From: Anaerocolumna aminovalerica
Lineage (GTDB): Bacteria > Bacillota > Clostridia > Lachnospirales > Lachnospiraceae
Assembly (NCBI RefSeq): GCF_900115365.1
Contig: NZ_FOWD01000046.1
Location: forward strand, 1 to 32,434
Direction: 5' to 3'
Length of the DNA stretch: 32,434 nt
Position 1 is the first letter of the stretch. Each line of letters begins with the position of its first letter. Position numbers and translations under genes: made by a program. The notes under the pieces were generated by a model. That model was not told where the DNA came from and did no database searches. It was given only the letters and a program-made list of their open reading frames with translations. This document shows, in pieces, positions 9,382 to 16,235 of this stretch.

Positions 9382-10131
9382 TTATACCACCTCTTCCTTC
9401 ATCTTAAATAAACCTAATAATAATGCAATACAAATTGCAAATATAGCAACTGCCATTGTATTAAGTTCTAAGTACAATACTGCAAAGAATCCAATAATGT
9501 AGAATGGTATAAGCTTTTTCTTACCTATTACTGTAAGAGTAATGGCAAAACCAAGAGCTGGCAAAATTCCTCCCATGATTTCAAATGAATGCATCAGCCA
9601 TTGAGGTATTATATCTATAATCTTTTGCGCTGCTGATACACCAAAATAATCAATAATAAAAACGATTGGGAAACGAATAATAAAGCCTGCTATAGCTGGA
9701 TAAAGGAATGCCGCTCTCAAGATTCCTTTCGTATCCGCCTTTTCTGCATAGTTATCCGCCATATGTATCCAAATTGCATTGGTTGTTCTTCTTAGCTGAT
9801 CTACAAAGACCCCAATCACACCAAAAGGAATTGCCAGTGCAATTGCTACTTCAGGAGACATGTTTGCTAAAACACCAATAGGAATAGCAATACATCCTGC
9901 TAAAGCAGGATCACTTGGAACATTTCCGCCTGGTGTTGATGTAACGCCTAGATAAACAAGTTGCAAACCTGCTCCTATTTTCATGGAAAGTTCCATGTTA
10001 CCTGTAATAAGACCTACAAATACTGACATTGTAACCGGTTGCAGCAGCATACTTGAAAAAGTATATCCCAGTCTTAAGCGGCTGAACCAATAATATACCC
10101 CCATAAATATAGAAATACCTAAAACGCTCAT
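9382..10131 (-). CDS. PTS system mannose/fructose/sorbose family IIC component
   Basis: Integral membrane sugar channel subunit of the mannose-class PTS. It has many hydrophobic segments, the family-typical LQPVTMSVFVGLITGN (about residue 30) and a GAGLQLVYLGVTSTPGGNVPSDPALAG segment seen as GAGLQLVYLG followed by GGNVPSDPALAG. An ATG at 10137 directly abuts the AGAGG ribosome binding site; the second ATG at 10131 is 7 bases from it and is taken as the start, giving 249 residues. It lies between IIB and IID in the operon. Confidence 0.93.
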   Translation of the reverse strand: MSVLGISIFMGVYYWFSRLRLGYTFSSMLLQPVTMSVFVGLITGNMELSMKIGAGLQLVYLGVTSTPGGNVPSDPALAGCIAIPIGVLANMSPEVAIALAIPFGVIGVFVDQLRRTTNAIWIHMADNYAEKADTKGILRAAFLYPAIAGFIIRFPIVFIIDYFGVSAAQKIIDIIPQWLMHSFEIMGGILPALGFAITLTVIGKKKLIPFYIIGFFAVLYLELNTMAVAIFAICIALLLGLFKMKEEVV

Positions 10132-10152
10132 TCTCATACCTCTTTTCTTATT

Positions 10153-10644
10153 TTATTGATTATATTTTTTTATAATACTATCAAAGCTTTGAGGAATATC
10201 TTCAGGAATCGTTTGAAAAATAATATTAACTCCTTGCTCTTTTAAATAAGTAAGTATGCTTACATCTGCGTTATCCAAAGTAATATTTTGAAATACTACC
10301 TTACGATTAGGAGCTCCACCCAAACCACCAATTTGAATGTTGGGTACTTTTATTCCTCCATCATAAACCACTTTCATACTTTCAAGATTAGGTAATAGTA
10401 GTAATACCTTACCATTTCCAAACTGATCCTCTTTCCAATTTTTCACTGCATCTGATTTGCTGTAGCATTCTACTTTCACTCCTGCTGGAGCTGACAGTAG
10501 GTAAATTTCCAGCATAAACTCATCTTTTGCAAGTTCATCGCTTACAACTACTATTTTATTAGCATTTGACTGATTAACCCACTTAGTCATTACCTGGCCG
10601 TGAATCAGTCTGCTATCAATTCTTGTTAATACAATATCAGCCAT
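10153..10644 (-). CDS. PTS system mannose/fructose/sorbose family IIB component
   Basis: Cytosolic phosphocarrier that passes phosphate from IIA to the incoming sugar. The start MADIVLTRIDSRLIHGQ (ATG at 10644) is that of the family; His15 in RLIHGQ is the phosphorylation site. A longer frame starting at 10665 would add seven residues unlike the family. The ATG overlaps the IIA stop by 8 bases (ATGGCTGA junction), so the two are probably translationally coupled. The 163-residue length is normal. Confidence 0.94.
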   Translation of the reverse strand: MADIVLTRIDSRLIHGQVMTKWVNQSNANKIVVVSDELAKDEFMLEIYLLSAPAGVKVECYSKSDAVKNWKEDQFGNGKVLLLLPNLESMKVVYDGGIKVPNIQIGGLGGAPNRKVVFQNITLDNADVSILTYLKEQGVNIIFQTIPEDIPQSFDSIIKKYNQ

Positions 10645-11062
10645 TATTGGTAGCCTTCCCTTCAAGTGATTTCATTATTTCGCTTACTACATCTTTTACA
10701 GATTGTTGTCCCATTTCTAACACTGAATTAAAGTCAATCTCTCCTGTAAATTTAATTTGTGAACAAGCTTCAATTAACAGTGGAGCATTTAAACCTGAGA
10801 TTACCTTAATATTTTTTTCCTTTCCAACTTTTGCTCCAACATTAGTTGTTGTACCTCCAAATAAATCAGTTAAAATGATTGAATTTGATGGAACTTTTTC
10901 CACATAATTTTTAACCTCTAAGTAGTATTCTGAAAAAGTAACTTCGGGTGTTAATGGTATCTCATGAACAAAATCAACTGCTCCGATAATCATTTTAGTA
11001 CTTTCTACTAGCCCCATTCCCCACCCGCCATGAGTAAGTAGTAACACTTGTGGTTTCTCCAT
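10637..11062 (-). CDS. PTS system mannose/fructose/sorbose family IIA component
   Basis: Cytosolic phosphocarrier that accepts phosphate from HPr. MEKPQVLLLTHGGWG carries the active histidine at position 11, and TDLFGGTTTN (Asp-Leu-Phe-Gly-Gly) is the second family signature. The ATG at 11062 follows GGAGGGG closely and fits the family start; an upstream in-frame start at 11116 would add 18 poorly matching residues. First gene of the operon; promoter and operator lie at 11131-11159. Confidence 0.94.
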   Translation of the reverse strand: MEKPQVLLLTHGGWGMGLVESTKMIIGAVDFVHEIPLTPEVTFSEYYLEVKNYVEKVPSNSIILTDLFGGTTTNVGAKVGKEKNIKVISGLNAPLLIEACSQIKFTGEIDFNSVLEMGQQSVKDVVSEIMKSLEGKATNNG

Positions 11063-11130
11063 ACAGCCCCTCCATTTCTTGTGTTTTTTTGTAATGTAAA
11101 TGTCCGGAACATTCATATTATCATATAATT

Positions 11131-11159
11131 ATAGTAGCACACTACATTATTTATGTCAA
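11131..11159 (-). promoter_or_regulatory. PTS-dga operon promoter with internal inverted repeat
   Basis: Minus-strand TTGACA (11154-11159) and TACTAT (11131-11136) are 17 bases apart. The inverted repeat GTAG-CACA-CTAC (11134-11145) overlaps the -10 and the spacer, where a bound repressor would block polymerase. The nearby RpiR-type gene is the obvious candidate regulator (inference). Confidence 0.7.
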
Positions 11160-11282
11160 TATTGAATATTTATTTCTTTAATACTAATTATTTTTTAGTA
11201 AATTTCACTTATCTGTATTTTTTTTATAACTCAGAAAGAAATATTTATAAAAAACATGGTTCTTTATCTAGTTTTATGGTAT

Positions 11283-11302
11283 TCTACTAATTATGTAGTA
11301 GA
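11283..11302 (+). promoter_or_regulatory. Palindrome upstream of the RpiR gene
   Basis: TCTACT (11283-11288) and AGTAGA (11297-11302) form a 6-bp inverted repeat with an 8-base spacer, just before the AAGGGAG ribosome binding site of the regulator. It shares CTAC/GTAG half-sites with the operator at 11134-11145, though in the opposite order, and may be an autoregulatory site. Confidence 0.4.
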
Positions 11303-11321
11303 TTACAAGAAGGGAGAAAAA

Positions 11322-12152
11322 ATGAATAAGGATAACGGTTTATTTTCAATCATGTCAAGAATAGATTGCATGTCTAATCAATTTACAAAAACAGATTGGA
11401 AAATTTTTAAATTTATAAAGAATAATACGAATCAGTTTCTTTCATTAAATGCGCAAGAACTTGGTAAAGTAATAGGTACTTCAGATGCCAGTGTTATACG
11501 ATTTTCTCAAAAAATAGGTTTCTCTGGGTTAAATGAAATGCGTTATTCCTTGCAGAGTGAAATGGTTAAAAATACTTCTGTAAGTCATCATACAGATTAC
11601 TCAACATTAATGCGTGAAACCCAGCTGGTAATAGAAAATATTTATCATACAACAAGCCAATCTTTAGTCAGCAGGTTACGATTAAAAGTTAAAAGTTCGA
11701 AAAGGTGTTTCCTCGTTGCACTAGATGATAAGAACATTGCAGATATCATTTCAGAAAAGTTTATGGCAATCGGTATCAATATCATCCCATTAACCAATAT
11801 AAATGCCTTAAAAATGTACGGTTCCCATTCAGAAAGCGATGATTTGTTTATCGTAATTTCTTATACTGGGAATAGTAAGGCATTATCTTCTGTACTAGAG
11901 GATATAACTGATCATGGTAGCTATGTTGCCTTAATATCCAATTATGAAAAATCGTTGTGTGCCGATAATAGTGATATTGTTATGTTAATTCCTAAGACAA
12001 ATTTATTAATAAGTTCTGCGGTTATTTCTAAAGAACTGATTATTCTTACATTATTTGATTTAATATTTCAAAATTTTATTACAGAAGATACGGATTATTT
12101 TGATATGCTTCAAAAAACTGTTTCTTATATCAATGATGGTGATGATATATAA
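11322..12152 (+). CDS. RpiR/MurR family transcriptional regulator (HTH plus SIS)
   Basis: Predicted DNA-binding regulator of sugar-phosphate metabolism. The 276-residue protein has an N-terminal RpiR helix-turn-helix (about 1-80; LGKVIGTSDASVIRFSQKIGF is the recognition region, seen in two parts around residues 50-70) and a C-terminal SIS domain (about 120-260, with FIVISYTGNSKAL) that would bind a phosphosugar. The ATG at 11322 follows AAGGGAG by about 5 bases; an upstream frame start at 11256 lacks a ribosome binding site. It is divergent from the PTS-dga operon, so it probably senses the phosphorylated substrate or KDGP. The Salmonella dga locus uses a sigma-54 activator instead, so this is a different wiring. 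Confidence 0.88.
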   Translation: MNKDNGLFSIMSRIDCMSNQFTKTDWKIFKFIKNNTNQFLSLNAQELGKVIGTSDASVIRFSQKIGFSGLNEMRYSLQSEMVKNTSVSHHTDYSTLMRETQLVIENIYHTTSQSLVSRLRLKVKSSKRCFLVALDDKNIADIISEKFMAIGINIIPLTNINALKMYGSHSESDDLFIVISYTGNSKALSSVLEDITDHGSYVALISNYEKSLCADNSDIVMLIPKTNLLISSAVISKELIILTLFDLIFQNFITEDTDYFDMLQKTVSYINDGDDI

Positions 12153-12244
12153 CCAGATGACAATTATAATACGATATCGGATACCGTGGTTTGCAAAAGT
12201 AAAATACAAAAAATTAGTTAGTTAGCTAAATATCAGTACTATAA

Positions 12245-12271
12245 AAAAGTAGGACTGAGAGTCCTACTTTT
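12245..12271 (+). terminator. Terminator of the RpiR gene
   Basis: Perfect 12-bp stem (12245-12256 with 12260-12271), GAG loop, ending in TTTT-C-TT. The A-rich left arm could also let it work on the minus strand. Confidence 0.85.
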
Positions 12272-12427
12272 CTTATATATTCCAGTCTAAATTTAAATAT
12301 TCTCTATAAAACATTGCTATAATAGGTATAATGTTTCATTATCACCTGCTCCAACTCCTGCAAAATTGAGCCGCACATGAATAATCTTGATATTGCCATC
12401 AGTCTTTTTCTGTTTTCGTGCATAAAA
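12272..12427. other. Intergenic, no supported gene
   Basis: Between the two facing terminators. The minus strand has a 39-codon frame (12304-12423, beginning M-H-E-N-R-K-R) with a protein-like composition but no ribosome binding site; a second frame with M-F-Y-R-E-Y-L-N-L-D-W continues just beyond its stop. It could be a decayed small gene, but the evidence is thin. Confidence 0.3.
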
Positions 12428-12474
12428 AATAGGCTACGTCTGTAGGTTTTTAAATGACCTAAAACTTGCCTATT
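12424..12474 (-). terminator. Terminator behind the first GNAT gene
   Basis: On the minus strand ATAGGC (68-73 side, 12468-12473) pairs with GCCTAT (12429-12434), with an inner TAGGT/ACCTA helix, followed by six Ts (plus-strand As 12424-12429). It lies just after the stop of the GNAT gene at 12508. Confidence 0.75.
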
Positions 12475-12507
12475 GATTTTATATTAAGTCTTATGAACAT
12501 TTACTCA

Positions 12508-12978
12508 TTATGTAGTATAAAGCATAATATAAAAAACATGTTTAGATATAGCATGATGAACGCTCATGCTATATTTGAACCCAATTCTCTCATATACTTT
12601 AATAGCTCTTTGATTAAATGAAGCGACAGTAAGCCTATAATTACTTGCGTTAAACTTCTGCTTTACAAAAGAAATACAATCCGTTAAAAATTTACTACCA
12701 AGCCCATTTCCGCATAGCGCTGGGTTTAATCCAAGTCCAATGTCTAAAGCCGTTTCGTCTATATATATCTCTTTCTCTAAAGTTGGTATCTGTGCAGATT
12801 TTCCAATGCAGATGAAACCTATAATTTTATTTTCATTATCGAAATCCACAAAATATTCACCATTCATAAGCTCGGTTATTATTTCACTACTACCATCAAA
12901 GCTATAACAAGAATATATATCTGGATATGTCCATTGTGATATTTCAAATGCAGATTTTTTTGTCATTAAAGTAAACAA
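12508..12978 (-). CDS. GNAT family N-acetyltransferase
   Basis: Predicted acetyl-CoA-dependent N-acetyltransferase; substrate unknown. The 156-residue protein has the GNAT acetyl-CoA loop as CGNGLGSKFL (about residue 100; the usual first Arg/Gln is Cys here) after the DIGLGLNP strand, and the C-terminal NQRAIKVYERIGFK motif typical of RimI-like enzymes. The start is TTG at 12978, 11 bases after AAGGAG; an internal ATG at residue 5 is possible. It has its own ribosome binding site and terminator, and a 97-base gap separates it from the next GNAT gene upstream, so it may be the last gene of the c-di-GMP operon or independent. Confidence 0.85.
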   Translation of the reverse strand: MFTLMTKKSAFEISQWTYPDIYSCYSFDGSSEIITELMNGEYFVDFDNENKIIGFICIGKSAQIPTLEKEIYIDETALDIGLGLNPALCGNGLGSKFLTDCISFVKQKFNASNYRLTVASFNQRAIKVYERIGFKYSMSVHHAISKHVFYIMLYTT

Positions 12979-13075
12979 GTCTTTTCACACTCCTTCGCGT
13001 TATTTATTTTACCAGGTACTTTAGATTAGTAAATATATAACAAATTCCAATAACTGGTTACATTCTGACAGTTTA

Positions 13076-13666
13076 CTATTTCTTTAATGCCACTTTGTCA
13101 TAATCATCTTTTAACATCCCATATATATGTGTATCGATATACATGTCATTGTATCGGAAAGCTTCGCGTTTAACCCCTTCCAATATAAAACCATTCTTGC
13201 GGTAGACTCTTTCTGCCCGGGGATTAAAGCTGTAAACCTCCAGCTCAACCTTATGAAGACCTAATACTTCAAATCCATAGCGCAAAAATATTTCAGTTGC
13301 TTCCGTTCCTAAACCCTTACCACGACCTGCTTCTCCAATTAATATACGAAAGTTTACATTACAAGTAGCTTCGTTATATTCATTAAAAACAACCTCACCT
13401 ACTAATGCTTCCTTTTCTTTTTCTATAATCGCCAGATCCAAACGGTCTGTTTGATGATTGCGGCTTAGATACCATTCTTTTATTTTCTCCATTTCTTCTA
13501 TGCTAAAAGCCCCACCGGCTTCCTCGTCATTAACAACTGATCCGGTTAAATGGTTGACCTCTGGCTCAGCTAAAATGGGCAGCATCTTTTCCCAATCCTC
13601 TATATCAAATGGCCTTAGTATCACCTTTTTACCTTCTAAAACAGGTTTCGTTTTAAAATCTATCAT
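13076..13666 (-). CDS. GNAT family N-acetyltransferase, RimJ/RimL-like
   Basis: Predicted N-acetyltransferase of the RimJ/RimL subgroup, which acetylate protein N-termini, antibiotics or other amines; substrate unknown. It shows the group N-terminus (GKKVILRPFDIEDWEKML), the acetyl-CoA loop GEAGRGKGLGTEA (near residue 115) and FNPRAERVYRKNGF near the C-terminus. The ATG at 13666 (196 residues) follows GAAAGGA at 11 bases and fits the family start; an ATG at 13705 would add 13 atypical residues and has a ribosome binding site 17 bases away. It begins close behind the diguanylate cyclase stop (13708), so it is probably co-transcribed with the c-di-GMP riboswitch operon. Confidence 0.87.
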   Translation of the reverse strand: MIDFKTKPVLEGKKVILRPFDIEDWEKMLPILAEPEVNHLTGSVVNDEEAGGAFSIEEMEKIKEWYLSRNHQTDRLDLAIIEKEKEALVGEVVFNEYNEATCNVNFRILIGEAGRGKGLGTEATEIFLRYGFEVLGLHKVELEVYSFNPRAERVYRKNGFILEGVKREAFRYNDMYIDTHIYGMLKDDYDKVALKK

Positions 13667-13707
13667 TACTTTTAATATCCTTTCATTGTCACAGTACTCT
13701 TCCATAG

Positions 13708-14631
13708 TTAATAATAAATATCCTCGTCATTTCTCTTGGCAATATACATAGCTTTATCGGCTTTCACAATTAGCTTGTCAATATTATCACCGTCATTAGG
13801 ATAAATACTTATTCCTATACTAAATGAAAGTTTTATTTCTTTATCTTCCATATAAACAACATTTTCATTCAAATTATTAATTTTAGAAGCTACAATTTTA
13901 TAATCAGATATATCTTTCATATTAGGCAGGATAACTACAAATTCATCTCCACCATATCTTACCACAATATCAGTTTCTCTTGTAGCTTTTTTTAGAATAT
14001 TAGCCGCTTTGATAATTATTTTATCTCCAACCTGGTGCCCATAGGTGTCATTTATACTTTTAAACTTATCTATATCAATAAACATGATACCTAATAAGCT
14101 ATTATTTCGCTTAGCCTTTTGAATATATTTTTCAGCAAGGATATAAAATAGAGTTCTGTTTGCAACACCTGTCAATTGATCATAATAAGCCAGATCTTCA
14201 ATCTCTTTTTCTTTCTCTTTTAACTCTTTATTTACATGGTACAATTCTTTAATATATTTTTTAAGCTGTTTGATCTGAGCCATCTGCCCGGTAACATTGT
14301 GAAATTCCAGAAGGATAGATGTCTTGTGTTCGTCCTGAATTCTGCTGATTTTTATGTTAAACCTTTCCTCCGTATCCAACAGATCCTGATGCATAGCAGC
14401 AGAAAAAAACATAGCATACCCATCATTTAATATGTTTTTTACTACGTTTTTGAAATAGTTCTTATTCAGGCTTGGTAACACTGTATATAAATTACTTCCT
14501 ATTGCATTTGAACCTTTAATATTAGTAATGGTTTCCATATAACTATTCCAAAAAAAAACATCGAAATTCTCGTTTACTATGATAATACCTTCATTTACAT
14601 TATTTAATACTTCGTAACAATAGTTAATCAT
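13708..14631 (-). CDS. PAS domain diguanylate cyclase (GGDEF)
   Basis: Makes cyclic di-GMP from two GTP. The 307-residue protein has an N-terminal PAS-like sensor (about 5-115, beginning NEGIIIVNENFDVFFWN), a charged coiled coil (about 117-147) and a full GGDEF domain (about 148-305) with the DQLTGVANR start, metal site FIDIDKFKSIND and intact GGDEF at 227-231. RETD at 218-221, five residues before GGDEF, is the RxxD inhibitory I-site, so the enzyme is predicted active and subject to product inhibition. No membrane segment: cytosolic. It overlaps cheC by 8 bases and lies in an operon preceded by a c-di-GMP-I riboswitch, so the product may control its own gene. No EAL or HD-GYP partner is in the window. 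Confidence 0.94.
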   Translation of the reverse strand: MINYCYEVLNNVNEGIIIVNENFDVFFWNSYMETITNIKGSNAIGSNLYTVLPSLNKNYFKNVVKNILNDGYAMFFSAAMHQDLLDTEERFNIKISRIQDEHKTSILLEFHNVTGQMAQIKQLKKYIKELYHVNKELKEKEKEIEDLAYYDQLTGVANRTLFYILAEKYIQKAKRNNSLLGIMFIDIDKFKSINDTYGHQVGDKIIIKAANILKKATRETDIVVRYGGDEFVVILPNMKDISDYKIVASKINNLNENVVYMEDKEIKLSFSIGISIYPNDGDNIDKLIVKADKAMYIAKRNDEDIYY

Positions 14632-15256
14632 AAATATCAGCCTCGATCAGATCAATTTTTCTCATTATCTCATTTAAGGATTGCAGTGCCAAATCAACTA
14701 TGATAGTACCTTCAATTTCTGTACTATCTATAATAAAAGTTATGTATAAGACTAAAATATGCTGATATTCTTTTTCATCAATATCTTTCCTGAAATTAAT
14801 ATGGTTGTATATTTTAACTTCCGGTAAAGAATACTGAAGTTTGATATTAAGTAAATTACCGGTCTCTCCCAAAATACAATTTAAAATAATGTTTCCGATT
14901 TCTTTAATTACGTCAAAATCTATATCAGTAAAATTTAAATCGTCCTCTTCATGTACATCTTCATTTAGACATAGGTGTATAAAAGCTTTCATTTTCTCAG
15001 CCGGGAAAATCAGATTAGCTTTTCCAGTTAAATTTTCTTTAAAAGAAATAGTGGAGACCATTAATGCTCCAGTGAATTTAATTGGTAAATATTCTGTTAA
15101 TTCTATATTATTTGTTGTTCTATCTAAAATTGTTACATCCGGAATTTTTAATAATATTTTTTTACCGGTAATCTCTGAAAGCAGATCAGCAGCTTTACCT
15201 ACACTTATGTTAAATACCTCTTTTAATATATCATATTTGAAACTGGACCTATCCAT
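14624..15256 (-). CDS. cheC: CheC-family CheY-P phosphatase
   Basis: CheC proteins dephosphorylate CheY-P. The 210-residue protein has both copies of the CheC active-site pattern D-x3-E-x2-N-x22-P: Asp9/Glu13/Asn16/Pro39 and Asp115/Glu119/Asn122/Pro145, so it should be active, unlike single-site CheX relatives. It starts with ATG 8 bases after GGGAG and overlaps both neighbours by 8 bases (receiver upstream, diguanylate cyclase downstream), so the three are translationally coupled. No other chemotaxis gene lies nearby, so it probably resets the adjacent receiver protein. The name cheC reflects family; a role in chemotaxis is not implied. Confidence 0.87.
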   Translation of the reverse strand: MDRSSFKYDILKEVFNISVGKAADLLSEITGKKILLKIPDVTILDRTTNNIELTEYLPIKFTGALMVSTISFKENLTGKANLIFPAEKMKAFIHLCLNEDVHEEDDLNFTDIDFDVIKEIGNIILNCILGETGNLLNIKLQYSLPEVKIYNHINFRKDIDEKEYQHILVLYITFIIDSTEIEGTIIVDLALQSLNEIMRKIDLIEADIYD

Positions 15257-15623
15257 GGATCTTCTCCCTCATTAAATTGCATATTAACTGAGCTTTTTCA
15301 TCCTGTAACGGTTTATTTAGGAAAGACAATATATTATAGGCCTCTACTTCTTCGCGAATATTTTTTTGAACATCAGCAGAAACCACAATTATTTCTGCAA
15401 ACTTATCATGTGCTTTTATGCGACGTATCAGTTCCTGTCCGCTTAATTTTGGCATGAGCAAATCAGTAATAACAAAATCCGGTTTTAATTTTTCATATAA
15501 TTCAATTCCTTCTTCACCATCATTTGCAAAGCTAAGTTCAACATCGCCCATGTACTTTTTAATTAAATTAGCAGCAATTTTTTGGGAAAATACAGAATCA
15601 TCAACGATTAACACTTTTGTCAT
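15249..15623 (-). CDS. Single-domain CheY-like response regulator
   Basis: A 124-residue stand-alone receiver domain with no output domain. Catalytic residues are all present: Asp8/Asp9 (IVDDS), phospho-acceptor Asp54 (ITDLLMPK), Ser82 in VVSAD (the usual Thr/Ser switch) and Lys104 in NKPL. It would work by binding a partner when phosphorylated. The ATG follows AAGGAG by 8 bases. First gene of the operon under the c-di-GMP riboswitch and next to CheC, its probable phosphatase; the kinase is not in the window. A role in linking phosphorylation to c-di-GMP output is inferred from the context. Confidence 0.93.
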   Translation of the reverse strand: MTKVLIVDDSVFSQKIAANLIKKYMGDVELSFANDGEEGIELYEKLKPDFVITDLLMPKLSGQELIRRIKAHDKFAEIIVVSADVQKNIREEVEAYNILSFLNKPLQDEKAQLICNLMREKIHG

Positions 15624-15681
15624 TCATAACACTCCTTCTAACTAATACACTTTATTTTCATTTTAATAATAAAAAGTATTT

Positions 15682-15731
15682 AAAAAATAAAAAAACAACT
15701 AAGCAAAATCATACCGATTCTACCCTAGTTG
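15682..15731 (-). terminator. Riboswitch terminator
   Basis: Minus-strand CAACTAGG (15724-15731) pairs with CTTAGTTG (15696-15703), followed by T7-A-T6 (plus-strand 15682-15695). The left arm lies inside the 3' part of the c-di-GMP aptamer, so aptamer folding and this terminator exclude each other. Confidence 0.8.
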
Positions 15732-15817
15732 CAACTGAACTACCATAGGAATTACACATTATTTTTCCGACAGGCTCTAGCTTTGCGTCCCTATCTTTCA
15801 ATAGGTTTGCCAAAATC
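15716..15817 (-). promoter_or_regulatory. Cyclic di-GMP-I (GEMM-I) riboswitch
   Basis: The minus strand shows the GEMM-I consensus in order: P1 arm GATTTT (15812-15817), GGCAAACC, stem with GAAA tetraloop (CCTATT-GAAA-GATAGG), the near-invariant GGGACGCAAAGC, a P3 helix with AGCTA/TAGTT and GCAA/TTGC pairing, and the closing P1 arm AGAATC (15716-15721). This is the c-di-GMP-I class, well known in clostridia. It precedes the receiver-CheC-GGDEF operon. The terminator at 15682-15731 takes its left arm from the aptamer 3' part, so ligand binding should prevent termination (an ON switch; inference). The transcription start was not located; a TTTACA-17-TATATA pair at 15818-15846 is placed too close. 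Confidence 0.93.
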
Positions 15818-16235
15818 TATATATAACATCTTAATCATTCTGTAAACTGTTAAAAATAATATTATGATCCATGTTCTATAAAATATATAAATATTAAAAT
15901 TAAACACTAATTATTAAATATCTAAATACATTTATTAATAATAATACATATTCTATTAATTATGAACTAATTTTCAACAATTTTCAATCCATATCTTGCT
16001 TTTTTTACAACTTTTTTTTGCTTATCATAATTTGGAAATAACTTTGCTGAGAAAGCTTACAATTTTGATTTAACAGAAAGGCTAACATTTGTACAATTTT
16101 CTGGATTATAAGTTGCATTTTTTTGTAATAAATGCTAATATTTACTATGACCCTATAAATAATAATAGATTGCAAGGCTATTATTCATAGTCATCCATAT
16201 CTTCTTGCAAATACTGATGTATAAGGAGAATAACA
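15818..16235. other. AT-rich divergent intergenic region
   Basis: Holds the promoter of the riboswitch operon (not resolved) and that of the YibE/F gene. No gene is visible. A long imperfect hairpin occupies 16144-16191 just before the YibE/F ribosome binding site. Confidence 0.5.
16144..16191 (+). other. Leader hairpin upstream of the YibE/F gene
   Basis: ACTATGA (16144-16150) plus ATAATAG (16162-16168) together pair with the uninterrupted arm 16178-16191, giving 14 bp interrupted by an 11-base one-sided bulge, and a 9-base loop. No T-run follows. Might be a leader structure or operator. Confidence 0.4.

Noticed and set aside
12304-12423. A 39-codon minus-strand frame with a protein-like sequence
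   Set aside because: No ribosome binding site; lies between two terminators. Kept only as a possible decayed small gene.
15818-15846. TTTACA-17-TATATA as the promoter of the riboswitch operon
   Set aside because: It would start RNA near 15811, after the P1 5' arm of the aptamer (15812-15817), so it cannot produce the complete riboswitch.
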